From NCBI GenBank assembly GCA_964583335.1, contig CAZOVG010000003.1, forward strand, positions 1 to 64,000: a DNA stretch of 64,000 nt. Direction: 5' to 3'. Source of the stretch: JAGNKE01 sp964583335. Its GTDB lineage: Bacteria; Pseudomonadota; Alphaproteobacteria; Micavibrionales; Micavibrionaceae. The notes below the pieces were generated by a model. It ran no database searches. It was given only the letters and a program-made list of their open reading frames with translations, and had not been told where the DNA came from. This document shows positions 6,157-13,977 of the stretch, piece after piece (position 1 is the stretch's first letter; each line of letters begins with the position of its first letter). The position numbers and the translations under genes were made by a program.

Positions 6157-8012
6157 CTGCTCAAACCGCCAAACCAAAAACCAACACCGCCACCGCCGTC
6201 ATTTACGCGCGCGTCTCCAGCGTCGCGCAAATGCAAAAGGGCCACGGCCTCGGCTCGCAGGAAACCCGCTGCCGCGAGTTCGCAAGGCTCAAAGGCTATG
6301 AAGTCGCGGAAGTGTTCTGCGATGAAGCTGTCTCGGGCGGTCTGATCGACCGGCCCGGTATGCTCGCCATGCTCAAATACCTCAAAGCCAATCGCAGCAA
6401 AGAGCATGTCGTCCTGATCGACGATATCTCGCGCCTCGCGCGGGATATGAAAGCCCACCTTGATCTGCGCGATGCGATTGCGGCGGCGGGCGCACGGCTC
6501 GAAAGCCCGTCGATTGAGTTCGGCGAGGATTCCGACTCGATCCTCGTTGAGAATTTGCTGGCTTCTGTCTCACAGCATCAGCGCCAGAAGAATGCGGAGC
6601 AAACCCGCAACCGGATGCGCGCGCGGATTCAGAACGGCTACTGGCCCTTCATTTCCTGCATCGGCTTCAAGCATGTTCACTCCCCCGGACAAGGGAAGGT
6701 GCTGGTGCGCGATGAACCGCTGGCCTCGATCATCCAAGAGGGTCTGGAAGGCTACGCCTCGGGCCGCTTTGAAACCCAAGCCGAAGTGAAGCGCTTCTTT
6801 GAAAGCTTCCCTGTCTTCCCGAAAGACCGTTACGGCGTCGTGCGCAATCAGTTCGTCACCGACACCCTGACCAAGACGCTCTATGCCGGGTATGTCGAAG
6901 CACCCGATTGGGGCGTCAGTCTGCGTAAGGGTCAGCATGACGGGCTGATTAGCTTTGAGACTTTCGAGCGCATCCAGAAGCGACTGAAGGAAGGCGCGCG
7001 GGCTCCGGCGCGGCCTGATCTCAATGCCGACTTCCCGCTGCGCGGCGCGATCACCTGCGCCTGCTGCGAGCGGCCCCTGACAGCCTCATGGTCGAAGAGC
7101 AAGACGGGCGTGAAGCACCCTTACTATTCCTGCTTCAACCGGGCCTGCTCGGAAAAGGGCAAGTCGATCCGGCGGGATCAGATCGAAGGCGACTTTGCGG
7201 CGCTTCTGGAAAGCCTGACGCCTGCGCCTTCGCTGTTCGATCTGGTCCGGGCGCTGGTCAAGCACGGATGGGATCAACGGCTGGCTCAGGCCCACGCCTT
7301 CGCCAAGACGTTTGCCAAGGACATTCAGGGGATCGAGAAGCAGATCGACTCGCTTCTTGAACGCATCATCGAAGCGTCGAACCCCACCGTCATCACGGCT
7401 TACGAGAACAAGATCGCCAAGCTCGAACGCGAGAAGCTGGTGCTCGAAGAAAAGCGCGTTTCCAGCGGCCTCGTGCGCAGCACGTTCGAGGAGATGTTCG
7501 AACTCGCCATGTCCTTCTTCGCAAACCCTTCAAAACTCTGGGTTTCCGGGTCGCACATGCACCGCAGACTGGTGCTGAAACTGACCTTTGCGGACCGTCT
7601 TCAATATTGCCGGAAATCGGGGTTTCGAACCCCGGAAATGGCCTTGCCCTTCAAGGCTCTGGCGTCTTTTCGGGAAGGGCAAAGCAGAATGGCGGAGAGA
7701 GGGGGATTTGAACCCCCGATACTCTTGCGAGTATGCCGCATTTCGAGTGCGGTGCATTCAGCCACTCTGCCACCTCTCCGGGCCCGGCGTGCCGGGTTCA
7801 AATCTTGTAGGGCTTTAGCGCCCCGAAATCAAGGGCCCCCGCAGACCACTAGGCCGCAGCCTCCTGCGCCGCAAGCCCCTAAGCCGCGTCGCGCTTCTGC
7901 GGCTCGGGCTGCTCGGCCGAACCGCCCTGCGCCGCCGCCTCTTTCTCCGCCTTCATCGCCTTGCGCTCCTTATGGATATGCAAAAGCGACGGCAGCACCG
8001 ACAGAACGATAA
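6153..8012 (+). CDS. Large serine recombinase (integrase); frame runs through the tRNA gene
   Basis: Site-specific integrase of the large serine recombinase family. An N-terminal resolvase domain opens with IYARVSS (catalytic Ser about residue 22) and contains the downstream Arg motif SRLARDM. A recombinase domain follows, then a zinc ribbon near residues 300-335 (TCACCERPL and YYSCFNRACSEKG) and a coiled coil near 385-450. The conserved-looking C-terminal part ends around SGFRTPEMALPFKALASF. After that the frame continues without a stop through the antisense of tRNA-Ser and into the antisense of the DedA gene, giving a low-complexity Pro/Arg/Ala tail to 8012. The last 120 or so residues therefore probably come from the chromosome at the integration site. 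Start chosen at 6153 because of the ATGA overlap and preceding GGAGGGG. Confidence 0.85.
   Translation: MTAQTAKPKTNTATAVIYARVSSVAQMQKGHGLGSQETRCREFARLKGYEVAEVFCDEAVSGGLIDRPGMLAMLKYLKANRSKEHVVLIDDISRLARDMKAHLDLRDAIAAAGARLESPSIEFGEDSDSILVENLLASVSQHQRQKNAEQTRNRMRARIQNGYWPFISCIGFKHVHSPGQGKVLVRDEPLASIIQEGLEGYASGRFETQAEVKRFFESFPVFPKDRYGVVRNQFVTDTLTKTLYAGYVEAPDWGVSLRKGQHDGLISFETFERIQKRLKEGARAPARPDLNADFPLRGAITCACCERPLTASWSKSKTGVKHPYYSCFNRACSEKGKSIRRDQIEGDFAALLESLTPAPSLFDLVRALVKHGWDQRLAQAHAFAKTFAKDIQGIEKQIDSLLERIIEASNPTVITAYENKIAKLEREKLVLEEKRVSSGLVRSTFEEMFELAMSFFANPSKLWVSGSHMHRRLVLKLTFADRLQYCRKSGFRTPEMALPFKALASFREGQSRMAERGGFEPPILLRVCRISSAVHSATLPPLRARRAGFKSCRALAPRNQGPPQTTRPQPPAPQAPKPRRASAARAARPNRPAPPPLSPPSSPCAPYGYAKATAAPTER
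7690..7779 (-). tRNA. tRNA-Ser (anticodon CGA), with encoded CCA
   Basis: On the minus strand the gene begins GGAGAGGTGGCAGAGTGG and folds as a class II tRNA. The acceptor stem GGAGAGG pairs with TCTCTCC with a G-U at the base, the anticodon loop is CTCGAAA (anticodon CGA), there is a long variable arm, and the T-arm is GGGGG-TTCAAAT-CCCCC. The discriminator is G and CCA is encoded (plus-strand TGG at 7690-7692). The 3' end faces the recombinase, so this is the likely attachment site of the element, with the tRNA left intact. Confidence 0.95.
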
Positions 8013-8550
8013 TCGCCAAAACGATGGGCAACAGGTAATGGTCCACCTGATCCGCCGGAATGATATTCCCCGCCAGATACCCGAGCGTGCACAGCCCCGC
8101 CACCCACGCCACCGCGCCCACCACGGTATAAACCATGAACGCCCGGTACGGCATGCGCACCATCCCCGCCAGGAACGGCGCGAACGTCCGCACGATCGGC
8201 ATGAACCGCGCCATGATGATGGTCATGCGCCCGTGCTTCTCGTAAAACCGCTGCGTCATCTCAAGGTGATGCAGCTTGATAAAGCGCGTATCCCCCTTCT
8301 CGAACATTTTCATCCCGACGCGCCGCCCGATCTCATACCCGACCATGTTCCCCGTGATGGCGGCGATCAACCCGCCCCCGACCAGAAGCCAGATATTGAG
8401 AAACCCCTGCGAGGCGAGGAACCCGGCCGTAAACAGCAAGCTGTCCCCCGGCAGGAAAAAGAAAAACGGCACGCCCGATTCAAGAAACAGGATGCTCCAC
8501 ACCCCGGCATAGCCCAGCGAGGTAATCAGTTTCAAAAGGTCGAATCCCAT
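7879..8550 (-). CDS. DedA-family membrane protein
   Basis: DedA/SNARE-associated (VTT-domain) inner-membrane protein; the family is linked to lipid flipping and envelope homeostasis. Family features seen are the early LESGVPFFFFLPGDSLLFTAG-type motif (from about residue 23), a GxxxGYEIGRRVG motif near 65-78 and RFMPIVRTFAPFLAG near 114-128, with several hydrophobic helices. The length of 223 aa is typical. The C-terminal 30 residues are Ala/Glu/Gln-rich and charged, probably a disordered tail. The gene ends 100 bases from tRNA-Ser and is the first chromosomal gene outside the element. It stands alone; the isochorismatase-like gene upstream is over 100 bases away. Confidence 0.9.
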   Translation of the reverse strand: MGFDLLKLITSLGYAGVWSILFLESGVPFFFFLPGDSLLFTAGFLASQGFLNIWLLVGGGLIAAITGNMVGYEIGRRVGMKMFEKGDTRFIKLHHLEMTQRFYEKHGRMTIIMARFMPIVRTFAPFLAGMVRMPYRAFMVYTVVGAVAWVAGLCTLGYLAGNIIPADQVDHYLLPIVLAIIVLSVLPSLLHIHKERKAMKAEKEAAAQGGSAEQPEPQKRDAA

Positions 8551-8680
8551 GGGTTTTCCGCGCTCCGGTCAATATGAAGCGGCCAAGGTAAGGGAATCCC
8601 CGCTGCGGGGCAACATTTTTTGAAACAAAAACCGCATACAAGCGACGGGTAAGGCGGGACAATCTAAACCATCGAAGCTT

Positions 8681-9415
8681 TCAGAACCCCGGCTCGTCCG
8701 GCCCGCCGCCCTGAACCCCGCCCGGCCCCGGCCCGCTCGCATGATCTCGGCGCACCGCCGCGATCTGCTTTTGCGCCTTCACAAGATCGTCCGACCATTG
8801 CTGCACGTCCCGCCCCAGCCCCGTCCGCAGCCCGGCCGTATGAAGGTTGCTGGCTTCGTGGGTATTCGGCCGGTCGGAATCCTGACTCGGCTTGCCTGAA
8901 TCGATGGTCAGATCGCCGACGATCCGGCTGTGATATCCGTTATCGTGCAGCGTGACCTGCGTATTGGCGACGCACTCGTTCGACCACACCCCGCACACCT
9001 TGATCTCAAGCGGCAGGCCCAGCGCCTCGGCCTCCTCGCGCAGGCTCTCGAAAAACTCGACATTGGTGACATAAGCCGACTGCGTGGATTTACGGATCGT
9101 CGTATCCTCGGGGTGCGCGTGCAGCCGGTAAAGCCCGCCATACTGCACCTCCTCGTCGCTCTCCATCATCGCCCAGATAATCTTGGCCCCGTTCGCCCGC
9201 ATCTCGTCCACAAACGGCTGGAGATCGGCGGCCAGCGCCTCCATCCCGGTCTGCCGCCGCCCTTCGGAAACTTTTGAAATTTTCTGGAACAATTCGCTGC
9301 GGGTGATGTCGTCGGGATCGGCGCCAGGATCCGGCGGCGCGGATTGCCACATGCCCTCCTGCATGTCCACCACGACCACCGCCACCATCTTGTCTCGGAT
9401 CGGTTCCCCGCTCAT
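8681..9415 (-). CDS. Isochorismatase-like cysteine hydrolase
   Basis: Isochorismatase-fold hydrolases act on amides or vinyl ethers with an Asp-Lys-Cys triad. Here Asp17 lies in VVVVDMQEG, Lys109 in TIRKSTQSAY, and Cys148 in CGVWSNECVANT. The specific substrate cannot be told. The protein is 244 aa, longer than many nicotinamidase-like members, because of a 40-50 residue C-terminal extension that is Gly/Pro/Asp-rich. The ribosome binding site is weak. The gene diverges from guaA across a 120-base intergenic region that holds promoters for both directions. Confidence 0.8.
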   Translation of the reverse strand: MSGEPIRDKMVAVVVVDMQEGMWQSAPPDPGADPDDITRSELFQKISKVSEGRRQTGMEALAADLQPFVDEMRANGAKIIWAMMESDEEVQYGGLYRLHAHPEDTTIRKSTQSAYVTNVEFFESLREEAEALGLPLEIKVCGVWSNECVANTQVTLHDNGYHSRIVGDLTIDSGKPSQDSDRPNTHEASNLHTAGLRTGLGRDVQQWSDDLVKAQKQIAAVRRDHASGPGPGGVQGGGPDEPGF

Positions 9416-9453
9416 CTCGCCTGCCGCCCATAGGGTTTGCGTATTTCCCCCAG

Positions 9454-9481
9454 ATTATTACGCTTTTCATAAAAAAATCAA
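9454..9481 (-). promoter_or_regulatory. Possible promoter of the isochorismatase-like gene
   Basis: On the minus strand TTGATT (plus 9476-9481) is followed, after about 16 bases, by a TAATAAT tract (plus 9454-9460). This lies about 40 bases upstream of the ATG at 9415 and is compatible with a sigma70-type promoter with a short leader. Confidence 0.35.
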
Positions 9482-9501
9482 CGGTTTTGCCCCGCCGTGG
9501 C

Positions 9502-9530
9502 TTTACAACCCGCCGCACAGAGGGTTAAAA
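9502..9530 (+). promoter_or_regulatory. Possible leaderless promoter of guaA
   Basis: TTTACA (9502-9507), a 17-base spacer and TTAAAA (9525-9530). The hexamer ends 7 bases before the ATG at 9538, so the transcript would begin at or next to the start codon. The -10 match is only moderate; the spacing repeats that at other genes in the window. Confidence 0.4.
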
Positions 9531-9537
9531 ATCAAAC

Positions 9538-11166
9538 ATGACAAAAACACACCCGATTCCCCTGAAATCTGCGGAAACCCCCATGAACGCCCCCACGACC
9601 CTGACCGCCCGGCACGACCATATCCTGATCCTCGATTTCGGGTCGCAGGTGACCCAGCTCATCGCGCGGCGGCTGCGGGAATCCGGCGTCTACTGCGAAA
9701 TCTGGCCCTTCAATCAGGCCCCCGAGGAGCGCATCCGCGCCTACAACCCCAAGGGCATCATTTTGTCCGGCGGCCCGTGCAGCGTAACCGATGAGGGCAG
9801 CCCCCGCGCCCCCGATTGCGTCTTCACGATGGGCCTGCCCGTGCTCGGCATCTGCTACGGCCAGCAAACGATGGTGCAACAGCTCGGCGGTCTGGTCGAA
9901 CAGGGCGAATCCCACGGCCGCGAATTCGGCCGCGCCTATGTCGATGTCAAGGAACACAATAACCTGCTCGACGGCGTATGGGATAAGGGTGCGCACGAAC
10001 AGGTCTGGATGAGCCACGGCGACCGCGTGACGAAACTCCCGGCGGGCTTCAAGGTCGTGGGCACCTCCCCCGGCGCCCCCTACGCCATCATCGCCGATGA
10101 ATCGCGCAACTTTTACGGCGTGCAGTTCCACCCCGAGGTCGTGCACACCCCCCACGGCGCGGAGCTGTATAAAAACTTCACGCATAATATCTGCGGCTGC
10201 GCGGGCGACTGGACGATGGCCGCGTTCAAGGACGAAGCTGTGCAAAAAATCCGCGCGCAAGTGGGCAAGGGCAAGGTCATCTGCGGCCTCTCCGGCGGCG
10301 TGGATTCCTCCGTCACCGCCGTGCTCCTGCATGAGGCGATCGGCGACCAACTCACCTGCATTTACGTCGATACCGGCCTCATGCGCGCCGGCGAAAGCGA
10401 ACAGGTCGTATCCCTCTTCCGCGACCATTACAACATCCCCCTGATCCATGAGGACGCGAGCGATAAATTCCTTCAGGGGCTTGAGGGCATCTCCGACCCC
10501 GAAATCAAGCGCAAGCTCATCGGCGGCCTCTTCATCGACGTGTTCGACCATTGCGCCACCCGCGTCGGCGGCGCCGATTTTCTGGCGCAGGGCACGCTCT
10601 ATCCCGACGTGATCGAGTCCGTCAGCTTCACCGGCGGCCCCAGCGTCACGATCAAAAGCCACCACAACGTCGGCGGCCTGCCCGAATATATGAAACTCAA
10701 ACTCGTCGAACCCCTGCGCGAATTGTTTAAAGACGAGGTGCGCGTTCTGGGCCGCGAACTCGGCATGCCCGAAGACTTCATCCGCCGCCACCCCTTCCCC
10801 GGCCCCGGCCTCGCCATCAGAATCCCCGGCGAGATCACGGTCGAAAAACTCGAAATCCTCCGTAAGGCCGATACCGTGTATCTGGAGGAAATCAGGAATG
10901 CCGGGCTATACGATGCAATCTGGCAGGCCTTCGCCGTGCTGTTGCCCGTGCGCACCGTCGGCGTGATGGGCGACGACCGCACGTATGATTACGTGTGTGC
11001 GTTAAGGGCGGTGACCAGCACCGACGGCATGACGGCGGATTATTTCCACTTCGACCACGAATTCCTCAGCCGCGTGGCGACCCGCATCATCAACGAGGTG
11101 CGCGGCATCAACCGCGTCGTCTACGACATCACCTCCAAACCCCCGGGAACGATTGAGTGGGAGTGA
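9538..11166 (+). CDS. guaA: GMP synthase (glutamine-hydrolysing)
   Basis: Converts XMP, ATP and glutamine to GMP in purine synthesis. The N-terminal class I glutamine amidotransferase domain has the nucleophile Cys106 in LGICYGQQ and the His/Glu pair in VQFHPEVVHT near residues 195-203. The ATP pyrophosphatase domain has the P-loop GLSGGVDSSV near 249-258. The C-terminal dimerisation domain ends with VYDITSKPPGTIEWE, the usual GuaA ending. Length is normal. The start could be 9538 or the ATG at 9583 (MNAPTTL); 9538 is favoured by a -10-like hexamer 7 bases upstream but adds 15 non-conserved residues. An AT-rich gene begins 3 bases after the stop. Confidence 0.95.
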   Translation: MTKTHPIPLKSAETPMNAPTTLTARHDHILILDFGSQVTQLIARRLRESGVYCEIWPFNQAPEERIRAYNPKGIILSGGPCSVTDEGSPRAPDCVFTMGLPVLGICYGQQTMVQQLGGLVEQGESHGREFGRAYVDVKEHNNLLDGVWDKGAHEQVWMSHGDRVTKLPAGFKVVGTSPGAPYAIIADESRNFYGVQFHPEVVHTPHGAELYKNFTHNICGCAGDWTMAAFKDEAVQKIRAQVGKGKVICGLSGGVDSSVTAVLLHEAIGDQLTCIYVDTGLMRAGESEQVVSLFRDHYNIPLIHEDASDKFLQGLEGISDPEIKRKLIGGLFIDVFDHCATRVGGADFLAQGTLYPDVIESVSFTGGPSVTIKSHHNVGGLPEYMKLKLVEPLRELFKDEVRVLGRELGMPEDFIRRHPFPGPGLAIRIPGEITVEKLEILRKADTVYLEEIRNAGLYDAIWQAFAVLLPVRTVGVMGDDRTYDYVCALRAVTSTDGMTADYFHFDHEFLSRVATRIINEVRGINRVVYDITSKPPGTIEWE

Positions 11167-11169
11167 TAT

Positions 11170-12447
11170 ATGTCCGAAACATCTAGTGGCTATGAAATAC
11201 TCACCTATGACGGAGATAAGTATCCATTTGAATCCATGACACACCTAAAAGATTGGCTAGAGGAAGAGCGTGAAGCATGGAAAGAATACAAAAAAATAAT
11301 AAATGAACATTTAAAATCAATAGATGGAGGAAATATAAAAGATACTTGGGTGCTTCTAATTCATGAATTTGATGTGAACCAAATTAACCCACTTAATAAT
11401 CTTTTCGAATCTCTAAAAAATACTCCTGCTATTCCTGATGCCATAAAAAAATTTAATAAATCAGGGTGCTTGATTTCAAAAAGCGCCAAGGGAAAAAAGG
11501 CACTAGATCTCGCTGTGAAAGATATAGAAATTTCTTTTTTATTGTCGTTAATGTGGAATACTAAATCGCGGGTTGAGCATATCATTTTTAATGAGCAAAC
11601 TGCTAGAAAGCAGGATTCCATAATAGTATTTCAAAAACTATACACAAAAGCCATCATCGAGATTTACCTATTTGAGAACGGATTTCCTAACACAAGTGAA
11701 TTTAAAAGTGCCGCAGAAGTTGAGAGAGAATCCTTAAAAACCATAAAAAATGATATCCAAAAATATCTGGCGGAAACTCAAAAATTACTAGAAGATTACA
11801 AGAAAAAAAACGCCGAACAAGAAGATATTATTAATAAAACCAAGGAAAGATTTGATGGCTTTATAAAAGAAGCAGATGAAAATTTTGACAATCTAGCAAA
11901 AGAACAAGACAAGAAAGCTCAGAAGCACATAGAGAATTGTTTAGAAGAATTATCAAAAATCAGAAAACATTTTTCGGAAGAACTAGCACTAAAAATTCCG
12001 GTTTCTTACTGGAACAAAAAATCCACAGAACACAGAGAAGCGGCTTACATATGGGCAGCCTCATTTCTTAGCTTGGTAATAGTCACCATCAATTCAAGCC
12101 CATATCTCTTAGAGAGCCTTTTAACCACTTCAAAAGAAATTCTCCCAGATATAGAAAGAAGCCAGCTAGCATTGTTTTTTATAATATCTTTTCCAGCATT
12201 CCTTGTAATTTGGATATTGCGACTTATCGCAAGAAATATGATTACTAACTTCAACAGTATGCATGATTCCAAGACGCGTGCAGTAATGACCCAGACATTT
12301 CTGGCGTTAATGAATGAAGGCAAAGCAAACGAAAACGACAGAATTTTAATTCTTAGCGCCCTATTCCAACCTATGCACTCTCAGTCTGAGGATGGCTCAC
12401 CGCCTCATTGGTTTGAGTTAATGATGGAAAGAATAAAAAATAAATAG
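11170..12447 (+). CDS. DUF6161-like coiled-coil membrane protein, AT-rich
   Basis: 425-aa protein with a mixed N-terminal domain, a long coiled coil at about residues 175-275 (many Lys/Glu/Gln), then two transmembrane helices near 287-310 and 333-355 and a C-terminal cytoplasmic part ending with LILSALFQPM, a DGSPPHWFELMMERI segment and a basic tail. This layout and the C-terminal motifs match my memory of the DUF6161 family, whose function is not known; a search is needed to confirm. The base composition is strikingly AT-rich beside GC-rich guaA, a sign of transfer. It begins 3 bases after guaA, using GGGAG at the end of guaA as ribosome binding site, so it is probably cotranscribed and translationally coupled. 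Confidence 0.7.
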   Translation: MSETSSGYEILTYDGDKYPFESMTHLKDWLEEEREAWKEYKKIINEHLKSIDGGNIKDTWVLLIHEFDVNQINPLNNLFESLKNTPAIPDAIKKFNKSGCLISKSAKGKKALDLAVKDIEISFLLSLMWNTKSRVEHIIFNEQTARKQDSIIVFQKLYTKAIIEIYLFENGFPNTSEFKSAAEVERESLKTIKNDIQKYLAETQKLLEDYKKKNAEQEDIINKTKERFDGFIKEADENFDNLAKEQDKKAQKHIENCLEELSKIRKHFSEELALKIPVSYWNKKSTEHREAAYIWAASFLSLVIVTINSSPYLLESLLTTSKEILPDIERSQLALFFIISFPAFLVIWILRLIARNMITNFNSMHDSKTRAVMTQTFLALMNEGKANENDRILILSALFQPMHSQSEDGSPPHWFELMMERIKNK

Positions 12448-12563
12448 ATTAGTATTATCAAATAAGTAAACAACTATGACCTATGCAATTTGACACCCCC
12501 ACCCCTTCCCCCTTATTCTGTAAAGAAAAAACGGCCAGTATATAAAAACAGGGTGGTACAGGG

Positions 12564-13277
12564 GTGAAAGCTCAAAAATTCATCAATGCCGAAAATTTGC
12601 CGGAACTCGCGCGGGCCTTCGCGCAATCCGTCTCCCCGGCGCTGGCCGAAGACGAGATCCCGGCGGTCAAGGTCTCGCTGATCGGCGAGCCGGGCGTGGG
12701 CAAATCCTACATCGCCGCGAAACTCTCCGAGGCCGTTCTGGGCGATAACGTCACGGCGCAGGTGCAAACCGTCCCCCGCGAAAACATGCACGACCTCATC
12801 CTCTGGTCCGCGCGCGAAACCGACACGCTGCAAATCATTCAATATGACGAGGCCTCCACCCGCTATGTTGACGACGCCTACCATGATTTCGTCGAGCAGC
12901 AACGCGCCCAAAACCCCGTGCCCGAGCGCAACAAGCCCGGCATCGTCTTCGCCGAACACCCCGACCTGCGCACGGAAAACACCTCCGACATCGTCGTGCG
13001 CGTCGCCTTCTCGCCCGAGCAGCAGGCGGCGATCACCCACCTGCGCGACTCCATGGACGGCGCGGACGCGGAAACCCTCACCATCATCAAAAACGAACTG
13101 GCCGGAGTGGCAAGTCAGGGCTGCCTCCTCGAAATGGAAATCCAGAGCGCCCGCATCGACGAAGCCCCCCTGATCGACTTTTTCGACCCGCCCGATTTCT
13201 CCGAGCTTTCAGAACCGCAGTTGGAGGACGCGTCCTCCCGCCGCCGCGACGAACCCGACCTCGAATTCGAGATGTAG
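12564..13277 (+). CDS. P-loop ATPase, distantly TsaE-like
   Basis: Residues 41-48 are GEPGVGKS, a clear Walker A. The opening pattern (ENLPELARAFAQSVSPAL, then a beta strand and P-loop) and the later segments IIQYDEAS and GIVFAEHPDL resemble the arrangement of TsaE, the ATPase of tRNA threonylcarbamoyladenosine synthesis, where an L-x-H-x-D-x-Y-R motif and an IEWPE motif occupy similar places. The catalytic motifs are not conserved here and the acidic C-terminal 50 residues are extra, so this is probably a diverged relative rather than TsaE. The start is a GTG, with GGGTGG about 10 bases before it; no Met start fits better. TATAAA lies at about 12541-12546. Confidence 0.6.
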   Translation: MKAQKFINAENLPELARAFAQSVSPALAEDEIPAVKVSLIGEPGVGKSYIAAKLSEAVLGDNVTAQVQTVPRENMHDLILWSARETDTLQIIQYDEASTRYVDDAYHDFVEQQRAQNPVPERNKPGIVFAEHPDLRTENTSDIVVRVAFSPEQQAAITHLRDSMDGADAETLTIIKNELAGVASQGCLLEMEIQSARIDEAPLIDFFDPPDFSELSEPQLEDASSRRRDEPDLEFEM

Positions 13278-13323
13278 GCCCTTTTTCTTGTAACCTTTAC
13301 CCGGCCTCTTGCTCGACTCCCCA

Positions 13324-13353
13324 TTGACTTCCCGCCCCGCAAGGCCCTAAAAC
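13324..13353 (+). promoter_or_regulatory. Leaderless-type promoter of pdxT
   Basis: TTGACT (13324-13329), an 18-base spacer and TAAAAC (13348-13353). The hexamer ends 6 bases before the ATG of pdxT and there is no ribosome binding site between them. Confidence 0.5.
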
Positions 13354-13359
13354 CCCGCT

Positions 13360-13923
13360 ATGACCAAGCGCAAACCGATCATAGGCGTTCTGGCCCTTCA
13401 GGGAGCCGTGGAGCCGCACAGACCGCACATCGAGGCCGCCGGCGGCGAATTCCGCGCGGTGAAGACGGCGGCGCAGTTCGATGAATGCGACGCCTTCATC
13501 CTCCCCGGCGGCGAGAGCACGACGATGCTCAAACTCATCGACACCTTTAACCTGTGGGACTCTCTGGCCGAAAACTTCAGCAAAAAGCCCGTCTGGGGCA
13601 TCTGCGCCGGGGCGATCCTGATGGCGCGAAAGGTCACGAACCCGGAACAGAAATCCTTCGCCCTCCTCCCCCTCACGGTGGAGCGCAACGGCTACGGCCG
13701 CCAGCTCGACAGCCACCACGCGGAAATAAACGGCTACCCCGTCTCCTTCATACGCGCCCCGGTCTTCACCGATGTCGGAAAAGACGCCGAAATCCTGGCG
13801 CAGCATCAGGGCGCCCCCGTCTGGATCAAGGCCGGGAAATACAGCGCCAGCGCCTTCCACCCTGAGCTGACCCTCGACTTCCCCTCCCCGATGCATAAAA
13901 AATTCGTCGAAAGTTTGCCCTGA
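13360..13923 (+). CDS. pdxT: Pyridoxal 5'-phosphate synthase glutaminase subunit
   Basis: PdxT hydrolyses glutamine and passes ammonia to PdxS for direct PLP synthesis. Motifs seen are GVLALQGAVEPH (residues 9-20), LPGGEST (48-54), the nucleophile Cys82 in WGICAGAILMA, RNGYGRQ near 109-115, and the His167/Glu169 pair in AFHPELT. Length of 187 aa is normal. No pdxS gene is in this window, so the partner must be elsewhere or the protein works with another synthase. Upstream is a TTGACT/TAAAAC pair placing the transcript start at the ATG; there is no clear ribosome binding site. Confidence 0.9.
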   Translation: MTKRKPIIGVLALQGAVEPHRPHIEAAGGEFRAVKTAAQFDECDAFILPGGESTTMLKLIDTFNLWDSLAENFSKKPVWGICAGAILMARKVTNPEQKSFALLPLTVERNGYGRQLDSHHAEINGYPVSFIRAPVFTDVGKDAEILAQHQGAPVWIKAGKYSASAFHPELTLDFPSPMHKKFVESLP

Positions 13924-13977
13924 CCCGCCCTTTTCGATAATAATCTCCGAAGGACAACGGAAACCGGGCCGGGGAAT

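Larger units (their letters stand above)
1..7779. mobile_element. Right part of an integrative/conjugative element ending in tRNA-Ser
   Basis: A block of accessory genes (coupling ATPase, small membrane proteins, paralogous small proteins, large serine recombinase) ends exactly at the 3' side of a tRNA-Ser gene. Integrases commonly use tRNA 3' ends as attachment sites, and beyond the tRNA the genes are ordinary chromosomal ones. Most genes in the block have strong AAGGAG-type ribosome binding sites, unlike many chromosomal genes further right. The left boundary, relaxase and mating-pair genes are not in the window. I saw no second copy of the tRNA 3' end in bases 1-363. That the element is mobile or conjugative is inferred from the VirD4-type protein plus recombinase. 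Confidence 0.75.

Noticed and set aside
7588..7818. Frame giving a protein with MAERGGFEPP-like or REGDLNPRYSC segments
   Set aside because: This is translation of the tRNA-Ser antisense strand, a well-known annotation artefact, not a gene.
9532..10791. 419-aa frame antisense to guaA
   Set aside because: Shadow of a GC-rich gene: Ala/Gly/Val/His-rich without family pattern, while guaA on the other strand is certain.
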